The notes under the pieces were generated by a model. That model was not told where the DNA came from and searched no databases. It saw only the letters and a program-made list of their open reading frames with translations. Of a DNA stretch of 64,000 nt, positions 52,301 to 63,934 are shown piece after piece. Each line of letters begins with the position of its first letter. The stretch's first letter is position 1. Made by a program: the position numbers and the translations under genes. Source of the stretch: Echinometra lucunter (taxonomy: Eukaryota; Echinodermata; Echinoidea; Camarodonta; Echinometridae); assembly GCA_029962745.1 (NCBI GenBank), contig CM057162.1:4908323-4972322 (forward strand), given 5' to 3'.

Positions 52301-52579
52301 GGACCTCTTCCAACCACTGACAATGACAATAAGTACATACTTGTAGTTGCTGACTATTTCACCAAGTTCGTCGAAGCTTATGCCATTCCTAATGAGAAAG
52401 CAGAAACAGTTAGTCAAAAACTAGTTGACGAATTCATTTGTAGATATGGAATTCCAGAAGAAATCCATACAGACCAAGGTCGAAACTTTGAGTCAAAATA
52501 TTCCAGAAACTTTGCCAACTTCTTGGAATCCGCAAGACTAGAACCACGGCTTATAATCCGAAGTCGGACGGAATGGTAG
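49157..52579 (+). CDS. Retrotransposon Pol: protease, RT, RNase H, integrase (interrupted)
   Basis: The frame is -1 relative to gag and is open from 49133, overlapping it by 187 nt, so expression probably needs -1 ribosomal frameshifting; I saw no canonical slippery heptamer. Visible in order: aspartic protease LIDTGAT (D96), reverse transcriptase with CVDYRQLND and catalytic YLDD (521-524), RNase H with DTDAS (D670, D672), an integrase HHCC zinc finger (H977 to C1014/C1017) and the first two integrase catalytic acids (D1046, D1106). The frame stops at 52577-52579. The expected continuation lies one frame away, so the catalytic Glu and C-terminal domain are cut off. The break looks like one missing base (or two extra) near 52535-52545. 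Either a young inactivating change or a sequencing error would explain it. Confidence 0.88.
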   Translation: MSQEAKRHTNSASKPTRIELPRKPRPISKPNSTTTVKPVLVAPRGHGAAKQPSVDKAQQTETNKNQGRIPTINPNNIDGLFLPVTIDKKKYNFLIDTGATDSYISYKIYEEFTETEQPPMRPPERTARLADGSPLTIHGKVTLELDIGPCKAFTNLLVANVSNDGILGLDTLTNMGATIDLKNLQISTQWGNVDCVREDGESLICRVSSAETTTIPAGHEAIIMAKTQGNLRHNQIGLFEAEDAKYQLAKKGIIVARTVVETRELIPVRVFNPSTSNKVIRKNTRLGTISLINNEDIEKSTPHKTENTPNIPEHLENLLTRSTEQLPQSYHKEVTELLIEFQDIFVKNDGELGRTNLVQHHINTGNQRPIRQRPRKHPLGQREEIKEQVTKMLDKGIIEPTDSPWASNVVLVKKKDGTQRFCVDYRQLNDVTIKDAYHLPRIDETLDALSGTKWFSTLDLASGYWQVGLDKDAKAKSAFLANGGLYAWNVMPFGLCNAPATFERLMDKVLLGLQWEILLVYLDDLIIFGKSIPEEISRLRQVFYRLRQANLKLKASKCHLFRTKVSYLGHDVSNEGVSTQPDKIEAIRTWPIPTNVSEVRSFLGLASYYRRFVEGFAKIANPLHQLTEKGRAGQFVWSPVCQASFDELKQRLITSPILAYPNPEGQFILDTDASKDGIGGVLSQVQDGQERVIAYGSKILSKAERNYCVTRRELLAVVTYLKHFRQYLYGRHVIVRTDHGALRWLTNFKQPEGQLARWLEVISEYDIEIVHRAGRSHSNADALSRKPCRQCGNEEIDELVNQVGLQEQNISTKQRGYENPVTSETLEDVTRVHIEPADEVLRLQELKNSTEQIKHGNQDMNMMSEDVTGVHIELTNEGKANVIQFTDRSFLQRLKEKQRNDQCLKVIIEFMESGQKPSRDEVSGLPPKVKVLLGHLDQLEVRDSILYRKWESTDGKQINWRIVLPTDMREEILQELHSAPTAGHLGINKTLSKVQPRFYWVGMRNDIRSFIRKCPTCSRNKPGGRKRRAPLQQRVQGGPMERIALDIMGPLPTTDNDNKYILVVADYFTKFVEAYAIPNEKAETVSQKLVDEFICRYGIPEEIHTDQGRNFESKYSRNFANFLESARLEPRLIIRSRTEW

Positions 52580-53271
52580 AAAGGTTCAACAGAACTTTAG
52601 TTAGCATACTAGTTACTATGCTAGAACCAGAAAAACACCAGAGAGATTGGGATAAGTATCTCCCAATGGTAACAGCCGCTTACCGCAGTACCATGCATGA
52701 AACAACCAAAGAAACACCAAACATGATGATGTTTGGTAGAGAAGTAACTCTTCCAGTAGATATAATGTACAAAGTACCAACAGAAGACACAGAAAGAGAC
52801 TACACCGAAGAACTAAGAGAACGATTAGAGAGAACTTACCTAAGAGTCCAAGAACAGAGCAAAACAGAACTACGACGACAGAAACGGAACTATGACAAAC
52901 AGACACACGGAAAACTCTATGAACCAGGAAACTTCGTGTGGCTCCGCTACAACACAAGGAAGAAAGGACTTAACCCCAAACTGTCCCTAAAATGGACAGG
53001 ACCCTACAAAATCATAACCAAACTCTCTGATGTTACTTATCGTATCCAATACTCACCCAAGAATAAACCTAGTGTAGTACACTTCGACCGACTCAAACCC
53101 TTTGAAGGACCTGAACCCCAGGTCTGGAATCGACAAGAGAAACAATCAGCTAACCCCGATGACACATCTACAGAAGATAATGACGGTAGAATTACAAGCA
53201 ATCACAACGAAGAGCATGATGAAAGACGATATCCCCAAAGGAAAAGGCATCCACCAAACTATTTCTACTAA
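52573..53271 (+). CDS. Pol C-terminal part: integrase Glu and GPY module
   Basis: A 232-codon frame, shifted by -1 from the upstream pol frame. The coding match continues a little before its ATG. It carries the third integrase catalytic acid (Glu in MVERFN), the rest of the catalytic core, and a GPY/F-type module (WTGPYKI). A basic, polar tail with PQRKRHPPNYF ends it. It is the detached end of pol, not a separate gene. Confidence 0.85.
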   Translation: MVERFNRTLVSILVTMLEPEKHQRDWDKYLPMVTAAYRSTMHETTKETPNMMMFGREVTLPVDIMYKVPTEDTERDYTEELRERLERTYLRVQEQSKTELRRQKRNYDKQTHGKLYEPGNFVWLRYNTRKKGLNPKLSLKWTGPYKIITKLSDVTYRIQYSPKNKPSVVHFDRLKPFEGPEPQVWNRQEKQSANPDDTSTEDNDGRITSNHNEEHDERRYPQRKRHPPNYFY

Positions 53272-53945
53272 AAAAATTACTTCCTGCATTATAAGCAGTT
53301 GAGATGTTGTTCACTGAAGGATGGATGTTCCTTAAACTATATCTTTCCCTATCTCATTTTTCCTCTTTTCTATCCATCTGTCTGTCCTTTACTTCTTATA
53401 TCTTTGCCTAATTTTCTTCCTTCCTTCGGTGCTTGTATATATACATGTATATGATATTTGTAACGCCACTGAATAGTTATTCTTTTTAGGTACTTAGTTA
53501 TCATCACGCTCAAGTTTGTTTTTGAGCATCACTTCTTTGGAGTTTTTCAAATTAACTTGCAAAAATATTCACCACTAGACTGAGTGGTATTTTGGAAGTA
53601 TTTGGAAGGAACAGCCAATGCTTCTTGGAGATTGTATATAAGTATTGGACTATGAGCATTTGATTGATTGATTGATGATGATGATGATAATGATTGATAT
53701 TGGTTGTAATTTATGAATAAGAGAGAGCAATGAGGTATGCAAACAGGTGACCTCAAGAAGCATTAGCCTTATTCTTTCAAATAACCTATTAATATTCTCT
53801 TTATTACACTTTGTATATACAGTTTGCCTGAACTTGGATCTATATATTGTATTTAACTCCAAGAAGGATACTAATTCTAGAAATATTATCACATGATGTT
53901 ATGTAATAGAAATGCGAGGACGCATTTTCACGGAGAGGAGGGCTG
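53272..53945 (+). other. Retrotransposon 3' untranslated region with polypurine tract
   Basis: No env-like frame. It contains a TGAT/GAT simple repeat (about 53660-53700) and ends in the purine run GGAGAGGAGGG at 53932-53942, three bases before the 3' LTR. That run is the expected plus-strand primer. Confidence 0.75.
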
Positions 53946-55855
53946 TGTAACAAACCTGCGTTTTGTTATTATCAAGCTTTCAATATAGGTAGCACTCTTA
54001 CTCTTGAAATATTTATAAAACCAGTAATTTCACCTCTTACCTTGTTTTCACATCTCCCTCCGGTAAGGTTCCGCCCTCCTCCTGTTAAGATTTTAATTAT
54101 TGACTTCCAAAGCCTTTATGAATTCTTGCCTAGGGAGTGTCGATACCTATCCTTATTATGGCGTGATTTTTAGTTCTTATGCATTCTTTTTATAAACGGA
54201 ACTGTGCAAGCGCGTATTCCGGAAACAATCGCGACTTTGGCAACTTTGCTTAATATTGCTATGACGCAGCACAGCGATGCGCGTCGAGCTTAAAAACTCT
54301 TCAAAGCTCGTAAATCTTTTTGCAGTTGAATTCAGGAATACAAAATAACAGAGGTCTTTTAAGTCAAATTTGTAATAGAAAAATTAAGTAAATACGGATT
54401 GGTAAAGTTTCTCTAGGCAAGAAATATTTCAATTCTCTCTTTGGAATCGTTCCGCAGGAGTTCTGTTTCTCATTAACAAAATGACGTCATAGCCTTTCTT
54501 TTAATCCAAAGGCTTCGATAAATTGATGCTTTTCCTGAGATAATTAGTAAACTAAGACAGATGATAAAAGAAATGATTACTAATGTATTGACTTTATAAA
54601 TTTCTCAACTAAGAACGTTAATACTCTTACTTATAAACCAGTATTTACTGAGATATAGTGTAATTTACGATAAAAATCTCCTTCAAGAAGGATCAAAGCT
54701 AAGTCTTGCTAGCACTTACGCGCGACTGCGCGTGACGTGTAAATATGAGGATTGGCGACACTCTTTATCTCAGTTAAACTGGAGAATTATATATATAACT
54801 TTTATTTGCTCTACTTTTGTCTTGTGATAATGACTTAAGTCGATGTAAATTAATCTGATCTTGTATGTAAGATGAATCATTTACTGTCTAATGCATTTTT
54901 AGATTTATAAAACGCAATTTTCCATAGACAATCTAGCACAGGTTTTGTACATTGTGCATTCTCGGCGCAGCGCAGTTTTGGTATACAGGAATTCAGCGCG
55001 CTTTCCCCTACGTCCGCAATAAGCGTATAAATATAAGAAGCTGTCATTAAACGTTTGCCTTCATTTCCCCCGGGTTACCTCACTTGGCTTTCTTATAAGC
55101 CTAACAGGTATAACACACCCAAAGACTCTGGCTCTGAACTGTTGACTTAACTTTTCTTCGTTCAAACAGTTATTCGTCTATTCCCCCCCCCCCCCCAAAC
55201 CAATAAGCAATTGTCTATGGAAGCTGTTAGATATGACTATCCCTAGAAATAATAACTTAAGAGATTTTCAGCTATAAGTATAGAACTAGAACCCGATATA
55301 ATAATTAGATGCATTGCATTGAAATAAATTGAATTATTTAAATAGGGATATTCATAATGAAATGAATTATTGAAATATTACAGATAGTAAAGAATTAATG
55401 TAACAGTGGCGAGTTGATACCGATGTAAATATTTGAATAAAAGTTACACTTGTTTTGTTTTTCCTGTTCAAAATCTAAAATCTGAGTCCAAAGAAACTGT
55501 TTCATTTTCTCTGAGTGTCATAAATAGACTTCTTCACATAATTATTTTCTCTGAGTGTGGTTCACATAACAAATTCATAATTTCCCACCAAAGTTTCCCA
55601 AGTCATATACTTTGACTAAACGAACCATCCCAGTAATATCCCTGGAAACTATTCCTAAGGTGTAGTCTTACCGCTCGGACCTATATAATAAACATCAAAT
55701 AAAAACCTTAGGGATGGCCGATCAAAGCGGCCAAAAGGTCAAAATTACTACCAGGGAGTATAGTTCGGAAAGCGAGCCGACTCCTAACCCCCAGACCACC
55801 ACTTTGAGACATAGTACAGCTCAAAGTTACGTGCTGGAGGAGGAGGCACGCGACA
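53946..55855 (+). repeat. 3' LTR
   Basis: Copy of the 5' LTR with a 14-base C-tract (55183-55196). It is followed directly by the TTAT target duplication. It contains a copy of the first codons of the gag frame, which run out into flanking DNA. Confidence 0.93.
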
Positions 55856-55859
55856 TTAT

Positions 55860-56472
55860 TATGAAGAAACAACACACAACATTACCATGATTACGGCTTC
55901 ATAATCGTCGGTCAGCGTACTTTGCTCCATTCTCAGCGTTATACTGCTTCAGCCAGTTCCCTTGCCCAAACACTAACCCGATTGCAACCCTGATCCTAAA
56001 CCAGAAGCTAAATCTTACCTCAAAAACAACGATTAAGACCCGAAGCCTAACCTTATATACTCGTATCTTTGACGAAATAAAACCCGAAGCAGTTAATGTT
56101 GCCAGAGCATAATGTCGAAGAACAGCGTATGAAACAGAGCACCGTTCTACCTTTTCCTCACTTCATTGATATATTTTATTATGTAATTTCTTCTATTACG
56201 TAACATTAAATACAACTTGTCTCTTTTCTAAGAACGCACTTGTAAAGCAATCGTTGAAACGGCTTCCGGGTTGTAAACCATTGAATAAACATTACCACCG
56301 TCGTGATTCAACGTGCTCCTCTATTTATTCCCCATTTGCTGTTTTCTTTTCTTTCTTTTTTATTTTGAGGGGGGGGGGGGTGCGGTGAGAGATTTAGAAA
56401 AGGATACTCTTTAATGAAGACTACATTATGTGCTTGCCTGGATATCTCTTGTGCGTCCAAGGAGTTATTATA
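55860..56472. other. Right flank of retrotransposon, no gene seen
   Basis: Unique-looking DNA with a 12-G tract (56369-56380). It leads into the hAT MITE target site. Confidence 0.45.
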
Positions 56473-56480
56473 GTCTATAA

Positions 56481-56936
56481 CAGCTCTTCTTAACCGGTGA
56501 TCCGCGGCCCACTGGTGGGCCGCGAAGTCAGTCCAAAATATTTTGGAAAACTTCTTGAATTCAGCTTTCCAGTTAACATCAAAGTGAATTGAATGTATTA
56601 AACATATCAAAATAACACCAACGGTTGTGGATAATCGTCAATGCAATGTGCTAAAAAATTTCGAAAATTTCTGTACATTTGGGGTGGGGGTATTATATCA
56701 ATCTTTCATTTATTACAACCATACTTGTAGGTTGGATTTTGTAATGTAATGTAGGTAGTGGTCCAGATAATTACCACACAATTCGCTATTTTCTTTTGTC
56801 ATGTTTTATTGATGTTTTTTTTCTCTTTGAGATTATGTGAGGTGGGCCTCAAAATATTCTAAGAATGAAGGTGGGCCGCGAAAAAAAATTCAGTTGCCAA
56901 AGTGGGCCTCGAGGTAAAAAAGGTTGAGAAGCACTG
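56481..56936. mobile_element. hAT-type MITE with 8-bp target duplication
   Basis: Ends CAGCTCTTCTTAACC and GGTTGAGAAGCACTG are imperfect inverted repeats of the CAG...CTG hAT type. Both sides carry a perfect 8-bp duplication GTCTATAA (56473-56480, 56937-56944). The inside is rich in GTGGGCC(T/G)CG-like repeats and has no transposase. Confidence 0.85.
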
Positions 56937-57000
56937 GTCTATAAGAACTCCTTGGTGCAACTATATTAAGAGAAGATGATATTATAACAAGGAATGAGGA

Positions 57001-57180
57001 GCAGGAGTTGGTCTAGTGGTATGACGTCCAGGGTCAGTTCTTGTCTTCGCTTGCAAACTAATCGTCTGATCGGACTCGGGTTCGAATCTACACGTGTTTA
57101 GGATGGTGACGTTAAAGGTCGTTCCCAGACGTAAATAATCACAGTCCGATACATGTCTGTAAAAACCCAATTACATACAT
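57001..57180 (+). mobile_element. tRNA-derived SINE
   Basis: Box A TGGTCTAGTGG (57009-57019) and box B GGTTCGAATCT (57079-57089). Box spacing is longer than in a tRNA, and an unrelated 3' body follows. It shares box A with the SINE at 24356. Confidence 0.6.
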
Positions 57181-57559
57181 AAATTTGCAAAAAGGAGAGT
57201 ATGAGTATAAGGGATGGAGAGAGAAAGATGATCTTATGGCAGACACAGAGAGAGAGAGAGAGAGAAAGAATGTGAGAGAAAGAAAGACAGCTTATAATGG
57301 CATCGTAATGAATGTATAGCTCCTATGACAAACAGTTACATCCCTCTGAGAAATATTTAAATTGGGTCAAATGAAATATTGAGGCCTGGGCCTAAACACT
57401 AATTATTATGGCATCAGATTAACCATGTTGAATAAACCCTATACCATGTGAAAAGGTGTTAATTGTAGAGTTAAAAAGTTCAACTGACCTTTTTCTGGCA
57501 GAATCCTTCCGCTCAGACCGGGAAATTAACGGAGGGCAGGGATTTTTTATATGTTACTA

Positions 57560-58740
57560 TATGTGTTTGCCATTATAACTTTCCAAATGGTTTAAAGCTA
57601 ATAGACTTCTTATAAATAAAAAGAAGACCAATTTCATTAAATTTTGTTTAAATAGTACATTTGAAGCTTCAAAGCTCTGAATTGCATTACCATCTCCATA
57701 GACTCTGTTCCCATAAAAAGCGTGAATGCTGTCAATTTTCTTGGAGTATAATATTAATTGTAATTTGAAATGGGATACTCATGTGAACAATATTATATGT
57801 AAAGTATCTCGACGTACTGGTATTTTATTCAAACTAAGATACCATCTCCCAAATTATGCTTTGTTCTCTTTATATAATGCACTCGTGCTACCATATTTAA
57901 CATATTGTGTTAGTGTCTGGGGTATACTGTGGGAAACTAAAATTGAACATATTACTTACTGTAGATTACAGAAAAAATCACTGCGTATTTGTACTAACAG
58001 TCATTATCTTGCCCACTCGGCTCCTCTCTTTATTAAACCCAAAACCTTAAATATATTTGATTTATATCAGTATCATACAGCAGTGCAAGGGTTTCTTTAT
58101 TTTTACAATCTTCTTCCATATAAAATTTCAAACATGTTCGCCACAAATCTTGGTATCCACAATTATAACACAAGAATTCGATCCAATTTTCATCGTTGGA
58201 AAATCTCATTTACTTATGAACAAAAATCTTTTCAGTATAATCTCCCTTTGAAATTTAATACCTCAATATATTTCCCGTTGTAATAACCAAAAATTATTCA
58301 AGAAATATCTGAAAGCTTACTATCTATCTAAATACTGACATATTTCCGATATTTTTTGTTCCGGGGGGTCCTCTGACTTCTGTATTTATCTACTAAATTT
58401 TGTTTAAGTTCTGTTTATGTACATGTCTTTCAGTAACACAACACAAAGTAGTAAAACTGCATATTATTTACACTTTTAGGGAACTTAGTCTACAGGGCCT
58501 TTCGGCCTTATTTTAGTTTCCTTTTTTTTTCATTTTCAACTTGATAACTGGATTCTTTTTTGTCTTATTCAAATGAAAGACGTGACACTATATTCTTGAT
58601 TATTTTGTTTATGTATACGTATTTGTATGAATTTGTATATTTACATGTACTTTTTTTTCAAATGTATATTATTGTAATGACTTGCTATGTTTTTTTATAC
58701 GAAGATGAAAATAAATGGATGAATGAATGAATGAATGAAC
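57560..58740 (+). pseudogene. 5'-truncated non-LTR (CR1-like) retrotransposon
   Basis: A 185-codon frame at 57726-58283 matches the last part of CR1/jockey-type LINE reverse transcriptases: LPYLTYCVSVWG, LQKKSLRI, and a C-terminal NYNTR. Upstream, another frame carries WFKANRLLINKKKT and VNAVNFLGV, so there are frameshifts and stops. The 3' end is marked by AATAAATGGATGAATGAATG, a short (GAAT)n tail typical of such elements. Only the 3' end survives, so it is inactive. Confidence 0.7.
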
Positions 58741-61200
58741 TTAAAATGTAAACTCGGAGAGCATTCGTGCCAGTCTCCCACTTTCACGATCTTGTATCAG
58801 TGCATAAGCCCATTTTTATGAACATTATCAATACGATGATCACTGCATTTCAACTGCAACGCCGCATAGCTTTTGTAATGAGTCAAAATTAATGATACCG
58901 GTATTGTATAATTAGATTGATCGATGATCTCAAGGGCGGAGCCGGGATTCTATATCATTTATGGGGTGTTGCAAGAAATTTGCAATCAATTGCAAATAAT
59001 TGCTAATTTTGAAAAAAAAAACAATCTGATTGGCTCGGGGTCTGCCTTTTTGAGAAGACATGCATGCAACAATGATTTTGATTGGCCAGTGACAATCAGT
59101 TGCAACTTGCAAATAGAAAACAGAAACAAACAGTAATAGCAACATCATCAACAACAAAAACAACAACGGAATAATTATTACATTTTTCGGGGGGGGGGGG
59201 GAGGGAGGCTGATGCCTCTTGCGCGAATATCAATTAAAAAAAAACATCTTCTTCAGTCTCTGAATATTCTGTACGAGAGTGGAGCGAAAGTGCAAAATTT
59301 TATGACCATTTTCTTGAAATGAACTGTACTATAAAAATTCAGTATTCGGGAACCTCGCTACCCCACTTTGGACACTGGGAATGTCTCGTGAAATATGAAG
59401 ATCATTTCGTATATTCAATGTCAGTAATGTGTAACACGATATTCCATATTGATCGCACGCAATGTGGTCATGAAATAATGGATATAAACACGGGAAGAGA
59501 AAGTAAAACTATTACATCCGCCTCCAAACGGGGGTGAAGGTTAGTGCCAAGTACTTACAAAATGTTATGAATGAGTAGTTTCCACAAAGCTCAGCGCATG
59601 TTACTAAAGAGTGCTCATTATCAGATGAGGGCGGGGAAAGGGGGCGTTACGTAGTTAGCGTTTGGGGCGGGGCAAGGGGCAGCCAAAGCAAATGTACCGC
59701 AAGTATTATTTAACAGGAATCGTGATTATGTTAAACATTTGCCCACAAGAAAAATGAACAGATTACATCGTCTGATTTCAAGTACCTCTCCCTCTTTATG
59801 TTCGCCAATGTGTGAGATATGTAGTCATGGTGTACTACCCCTCCCCCAGTTAGTAGGGAAGCCATAATTATGGACATACGTACTGGAGGAGGGGAGCTAG
59901 GGGGAGAGAGAGAGGGGGGGGGGGGGGGCTGCGGACAAATAGACAGACACGGGAAAAATAGAGGGACAGTGCATTAAAGTGGAGATATTATCATGTTTAC
60001 CTTTCGGTTTGTTTCATTTCATCAGCTAAAATATGTTATATCTATTGTTTTCTATTTTTCTGTTCGCAACAATAATCAGTGTTGCGAATAGTACATTAGA
60101 TAACGACTATTTATTTTTTCCGGGGGGGGGGGGGGGGGCTGTCTACGTTCGAACCGTCCACTTTCGTATCCTTAGCATGAAAATATCGAGAAAGAATAAT
60201 GATTTCTTCATTCCTTCACATCCTCCCCCTTTCTCCCTCCCCTCCCTTTTCTCTTTCCATCCAATAATTAGTTTTGCACTCTCTCCTTGCCTTTTCACTT
60301 TCGAGTTTTCCAGATGTAGTATAAATTTAATAAAGCCGGCGTCTCTAGTCGTGTTCTCTGTATGAATACTGCATCAAAGAAAATTGAATTATATTTCTAC
60401 TCTCGTCCTTGACATTGAGCAAGAATGAAGGCGACCTTCAAAAGAAGAATGGAGTTTAAAAGAAAAATAACAGAGAACGAAATGATAGACAATGTCCCCA
60501 CCCCCTTTGCTTAACTTCACGTTTCTATGGAAACGAATCTTATTATCAAGTTGAGTGTTTGCTGCTGTTGTTTAGAATGTGGTTACCTTATTTCAATTAT
60601 GTGTTAGCAATGAAGATTTTAACAAAATTTGCCCTTTGTACTATATGATTTTCAGGCTCTTGCCACCTCCTCATCTCTCCCTCTCATTCTCTCATAGTTC
60701 TTTCTCTCTGTTCTTTTTAAAAAAAAATTTAGATTCTTTAAAAAAAAAAATCGATTCGAGATACATGATTTTTAATCATTATTAGGAGTGTATCACAGTC
60801 AGCAAATGGTCAGTCACTTGCATTCTCTATCAGTTTGTCTGTCCCGCTCTCTGTCTCTCTGTGTCTCTCTCCGTCTCTCCTTTTCTCTCTCTGTCTCGTA
60901 TCTGTCTCTTCCTCTCTTCCCCCTTCCAACCCACCTGTCTATCAACAGACAATACACGGTACAGGAACCGGCGTCCTTTTGCCCGAACGCTGGCAGTATC
61001 GATCACATATCGTTTACTCACAATACAAAACAATGGCAGGTGGATTTTATATCATTCTGAGCGCGCCAAAAATCACTTGCTTTCATAATCATGTACCAAT
61101 AGTCTGCGATATCACATTGGTTTGCAAAGTATGATGCAGGGCTGTATTTTAGGGGCAGACTTGACTTTACTTCTCCATTTTACTTCTATAGTTAAACAGA
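58741..61200. other. Right-hand region, no gene seen
   Basis: G tracts at 59189, 59914 and 60122, a CT-rich stretch at 60840-60920 and several short overlapping frames without domains. Confidence 0.45.
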
Positions 61201-61204
61201 GAAA

Positions 61205-61370
61205 CGAGATGGTCCAGATCAGTGGAATCGTATGCCAGAGATCCTGGGTTCGAGACAATAAGCGATGCTATATCTACATACCCTCACTTACAATGTTCCC
61301 CTGATCATGTTGATGTTATCCACAATCTTGTTATACGCTTGTTTTCTCAGAATTCATTCAATAAACAAAA
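61205..61370 (+). mobile_element. Possible decayed tRNA-like SINE
   Basis: Box-A-like GGTCCAGATCAGTGG and box-B-like GGGTTCGAGAC (61246-61256), followed by a body ending in an A-rich AACAAAACAAAAC tail. Divergent and weak. Confidence 0.35.
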
Positions 61371-61975
61371 CAAAACAAACTATGTTCTATGTAGAGAAGA
61401 TAGCTTTGTTTATCAAATTTACATGGCATGAATTTCGTCTGGATCCAGGTGCGAGCTAGGACTGACATTTAGTTGGCGATTTCGAAATGACCCATCCTTA
61501 GATCACAAATCAACCGGCCCTTAAGCTAATATATTTCTCGTATAGTGAGCCGTGGGGAAAACTCCTATAAATCCCCGGTTCACTGCAGTCTGCATGGTCA
61601 GCCCCTGTCTGGATGAGGTCGAGCAAAGGCGACAAAAATGAATTAATAAATAAAAAAATCAAAACATTAACAAGATAAACAATCAAAACAACTCAAAACA
61701 AATCGAAATGAAACAAAACAAGACAAAAACAAAAACAAAAACAAAAACAAAACTCAGACACACAAGCACACAAACCGATTTATTGCAAACGGTCAAGCTT
61801 TGCCACTGGCTTGTCTGTCTGCCTGTCTAATTATTTATTACTCATATCTCTGTCATAGGGCTGTTTCTGTCTATCAATATGTCCATCACGTGACGGCAGA
61901 CATCATAACTGCGTGTCAGTCTTTTATAGTCTGGACTCAAGACATTAGCTACTATTTACTTTTGTCTAAAATTTG

Positions 61976-62030
61976 ATTTGATTTGATTTGATTTGATTTG
62001 ATTTAATTCGGTTTGATTTGATTTATTTAT
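61976..62030 (+). repeat. GATTT pentanucleotide repeat
   Basis: About ten TTGAT/GATTT units with one changed unit, followed by TTTATTTATTC. Confidence 0.9.
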
Positions 62031-62149
62031 TCTCCATTCATGGGTTGGATTGCCCTTGTCAGCTAAAAGCTGTTTTTTTTTTCAAAGGGGTCCAAACCAA
62101 AAAGATTTTTTTTCTAAATATAGAAAAATGTGCAAATCTTAAGCAAAAT

Positions 62150-62375
62150 GAAAATGTTTGATTCTGTGTTTACTTGTACAAGACATATTGAAAGTTACCC
62201 ACTGAATGGATGTCTTCTGGCTCTGGCAGTGTCAAAACCAGTAAATTTCTTAGAACCATAATTTTCTTATTCCGTGCTTGATTTCTTTTAAGTTTTCGCT
62301 GATCTGTTTTTATTTTGTCTTAGCTTTGATTTAAATAAAAAGAACTTGAGGTTAATTTAAATTCCTTTATCTAAG
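62150..62375 (+). mobile_element. Right half of a foldback element related to 33578
   Basis: Shares TTTTCTTATTCCGTG, TTTTCGCTGATCTGTT and TTTGTCTTAG.TTTGATTTAAA in the same order as the right arm at 33975-34083. The left half is not seen. Confidence 0.55.
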
Positions 62376-62731
62376 TGGTGTTTAAAAGCTTCAGTGGATG
62401 TAAGTGTGGAGGAAGAGCCCTCATCTTAATTCAAGGCTCTGCCTGGCATGCCTCCATGCCTCCCTAGCTGTCTGCATGGTCTGAGTTTTGATTACTCATT
62501 AATGTCTAGCTGTCATACATTTATCTTCTGACTGTCAAGATATCCGGTACTGATGTGATGAGAGATCTCATACTGACATGTGTCACAATGGTCTAGACTC
62601 AAAACACTGACTATTATGTATCAATTTGGGTTTTAGGTAATGTTGGACAGCAGGCTTTCTCCACGTCTACATGCACGCGCGCCATTCAGAGCACAATATT
62701 ATCAAAGCGCACTACTTCAACTAAACATCTT

Positions 62732-63231
62732 NNNNNNNNNNNNNNNNNNNNNNNNNNNNNNNNNNNNNNNNNNNNNNNNNNNNNNNNNNNNNNNNNNNNN
62801 NNNNNNNNNNNNNNNNNNNNNNNNNNNNNNNNNNNNNNNNNNNNNNNNNNNNNNNNNNNNNNNNNNNNNNNNNNNNNNNNNNNNNNNNNNNNNNNNNNNN
62901 NNNNNNNNNNNNNNNNNNNNNNNNNNNNNNNNNNNNNNNNNNNNNNNNNNNNNNNNNNNNNNNNNNNNNNNNNNNNNNNNNNNNNNNNNNNNNNNNNNNN
63001 NNNNNNNNNNNNNNNNNNNNNNNNNNNNNNNNNNNNNNNNNNNNNNNNNNNNNNNNNNNNNNNNNNNNNNNNNNNNNNNNNNNNNNNNNNNNNNNNNNNN
63101 NNNNNNNNNNNNNNNNNNNNNNNNNNNNNNNNNNNNNNNNNNNNNNNNNNNNNNNNNNNNNNNNNNNNNNNNNNNNNNNNNNNNNNNNNNNNNNNNNNNN
63201 NNNNNNNNNNNNNNNNNNNNNNNNNNNNNNN
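62732..63231. other. Assembly gap, 500 N
   Basis: Exactly 500 N near the right edge. Confidence 0.98.
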
Positions 63232-63903
63232 AAAGTATGAATTATTATTTGTTAGATTTCTTATCCCTTTGTGGTATTGGACAGAGTAAATAAAAGGCTT
63301 CGGGTCAAAGCCGTTCGTTGGCACCATTCTGTTCTGCAGAAGTTCATGATTTTTTCTATGATTGATTCGTGTAAACAACGCGTTGGTTTGCATCACCCGG
63401 CATGCAAGTAATACATCGCAATCAGTCAGGTTTTCATGGGAATATATAGGCGAGGATCTATGCGACCAAAACCCCCAAGAACAAAACACTATTGTGGAAG
63501 TTTTGATGGATTATATATAAACTATTCAAGAGAGTCGTTGACTTGGTCGATTTTTCTAATCTTATTCTTTTATTCTGGTTTTATGATGGTATTGCGAATA
63601 TTCGAGGAAATCGAAAACTCCTGTACATCACGGATCATCCTGACTATATAAAGCTTCAATATTTTCATTTTTTACATTTCTCTTTATCTATTTTTTCTAT
63701 TTTTTTTTTAAACTATACAAAGCAGACTGACGACTATAACCCAATCAATCAAAATGTGCACATCATTCTCTCTATGCACAATGGTTACAAACCATGCATA
63801 CTTTCAAGAAAATATGGTAGATAAGGTATTTTAAAAAAAGGATTAGGCCTACATGTATTTCAAAATTTGAAACGAACCCCCCCCCCCAAAAAAAAAAAAA
63901 TAA

Positions 63904-63934
<31 letters not shown>

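Larger units (their letters stand above)
46052..55855 (+). mobile_element. Full-length Ty3/gypsy-type LTR retrotransposon
   Basis: The 9804-bp element has 1907- and 1910-bp LTRs (TGTAAC...GCGACA), primer binding site, gag, pol in the order protease-RT-RNase H-integrase, polypurine tract and a 4-bp TTAT duplication on both sides (46048-46051 and 55856-55859). Integrase after RNase H places it in Ty3/gypsy rather than Ty1/copia. No env-like ORF is seen between pol and the polypurine tract. The LTRs look identical except for a C-run of 11 versus 14, so insertion was recent. It lies 2.2 kb upstream of the P450 start codon, transcribed away from it. Confidence 0.93.

Noticed and set aside
53946..55855. 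A second, solo-LTR insertion
   Set aside because: Target duplication, polypurine tract and near-identity with 46052-47958 show it is the 3' LTR of the same element.
57726..58283. A stand-alone novel host protein
   Set aside because: The sequence matches the end of LINE reverse transcriptases, with frameshifts upstream and a repeat tail downstream.
60033..60365. Small secreted protein with a signal-peptide-like N-terminus
   Set aside because: The frame is carried through a G tract read as poly-Gly, has no splice or family support, and overlaps low-complexity CT-rich DNA.
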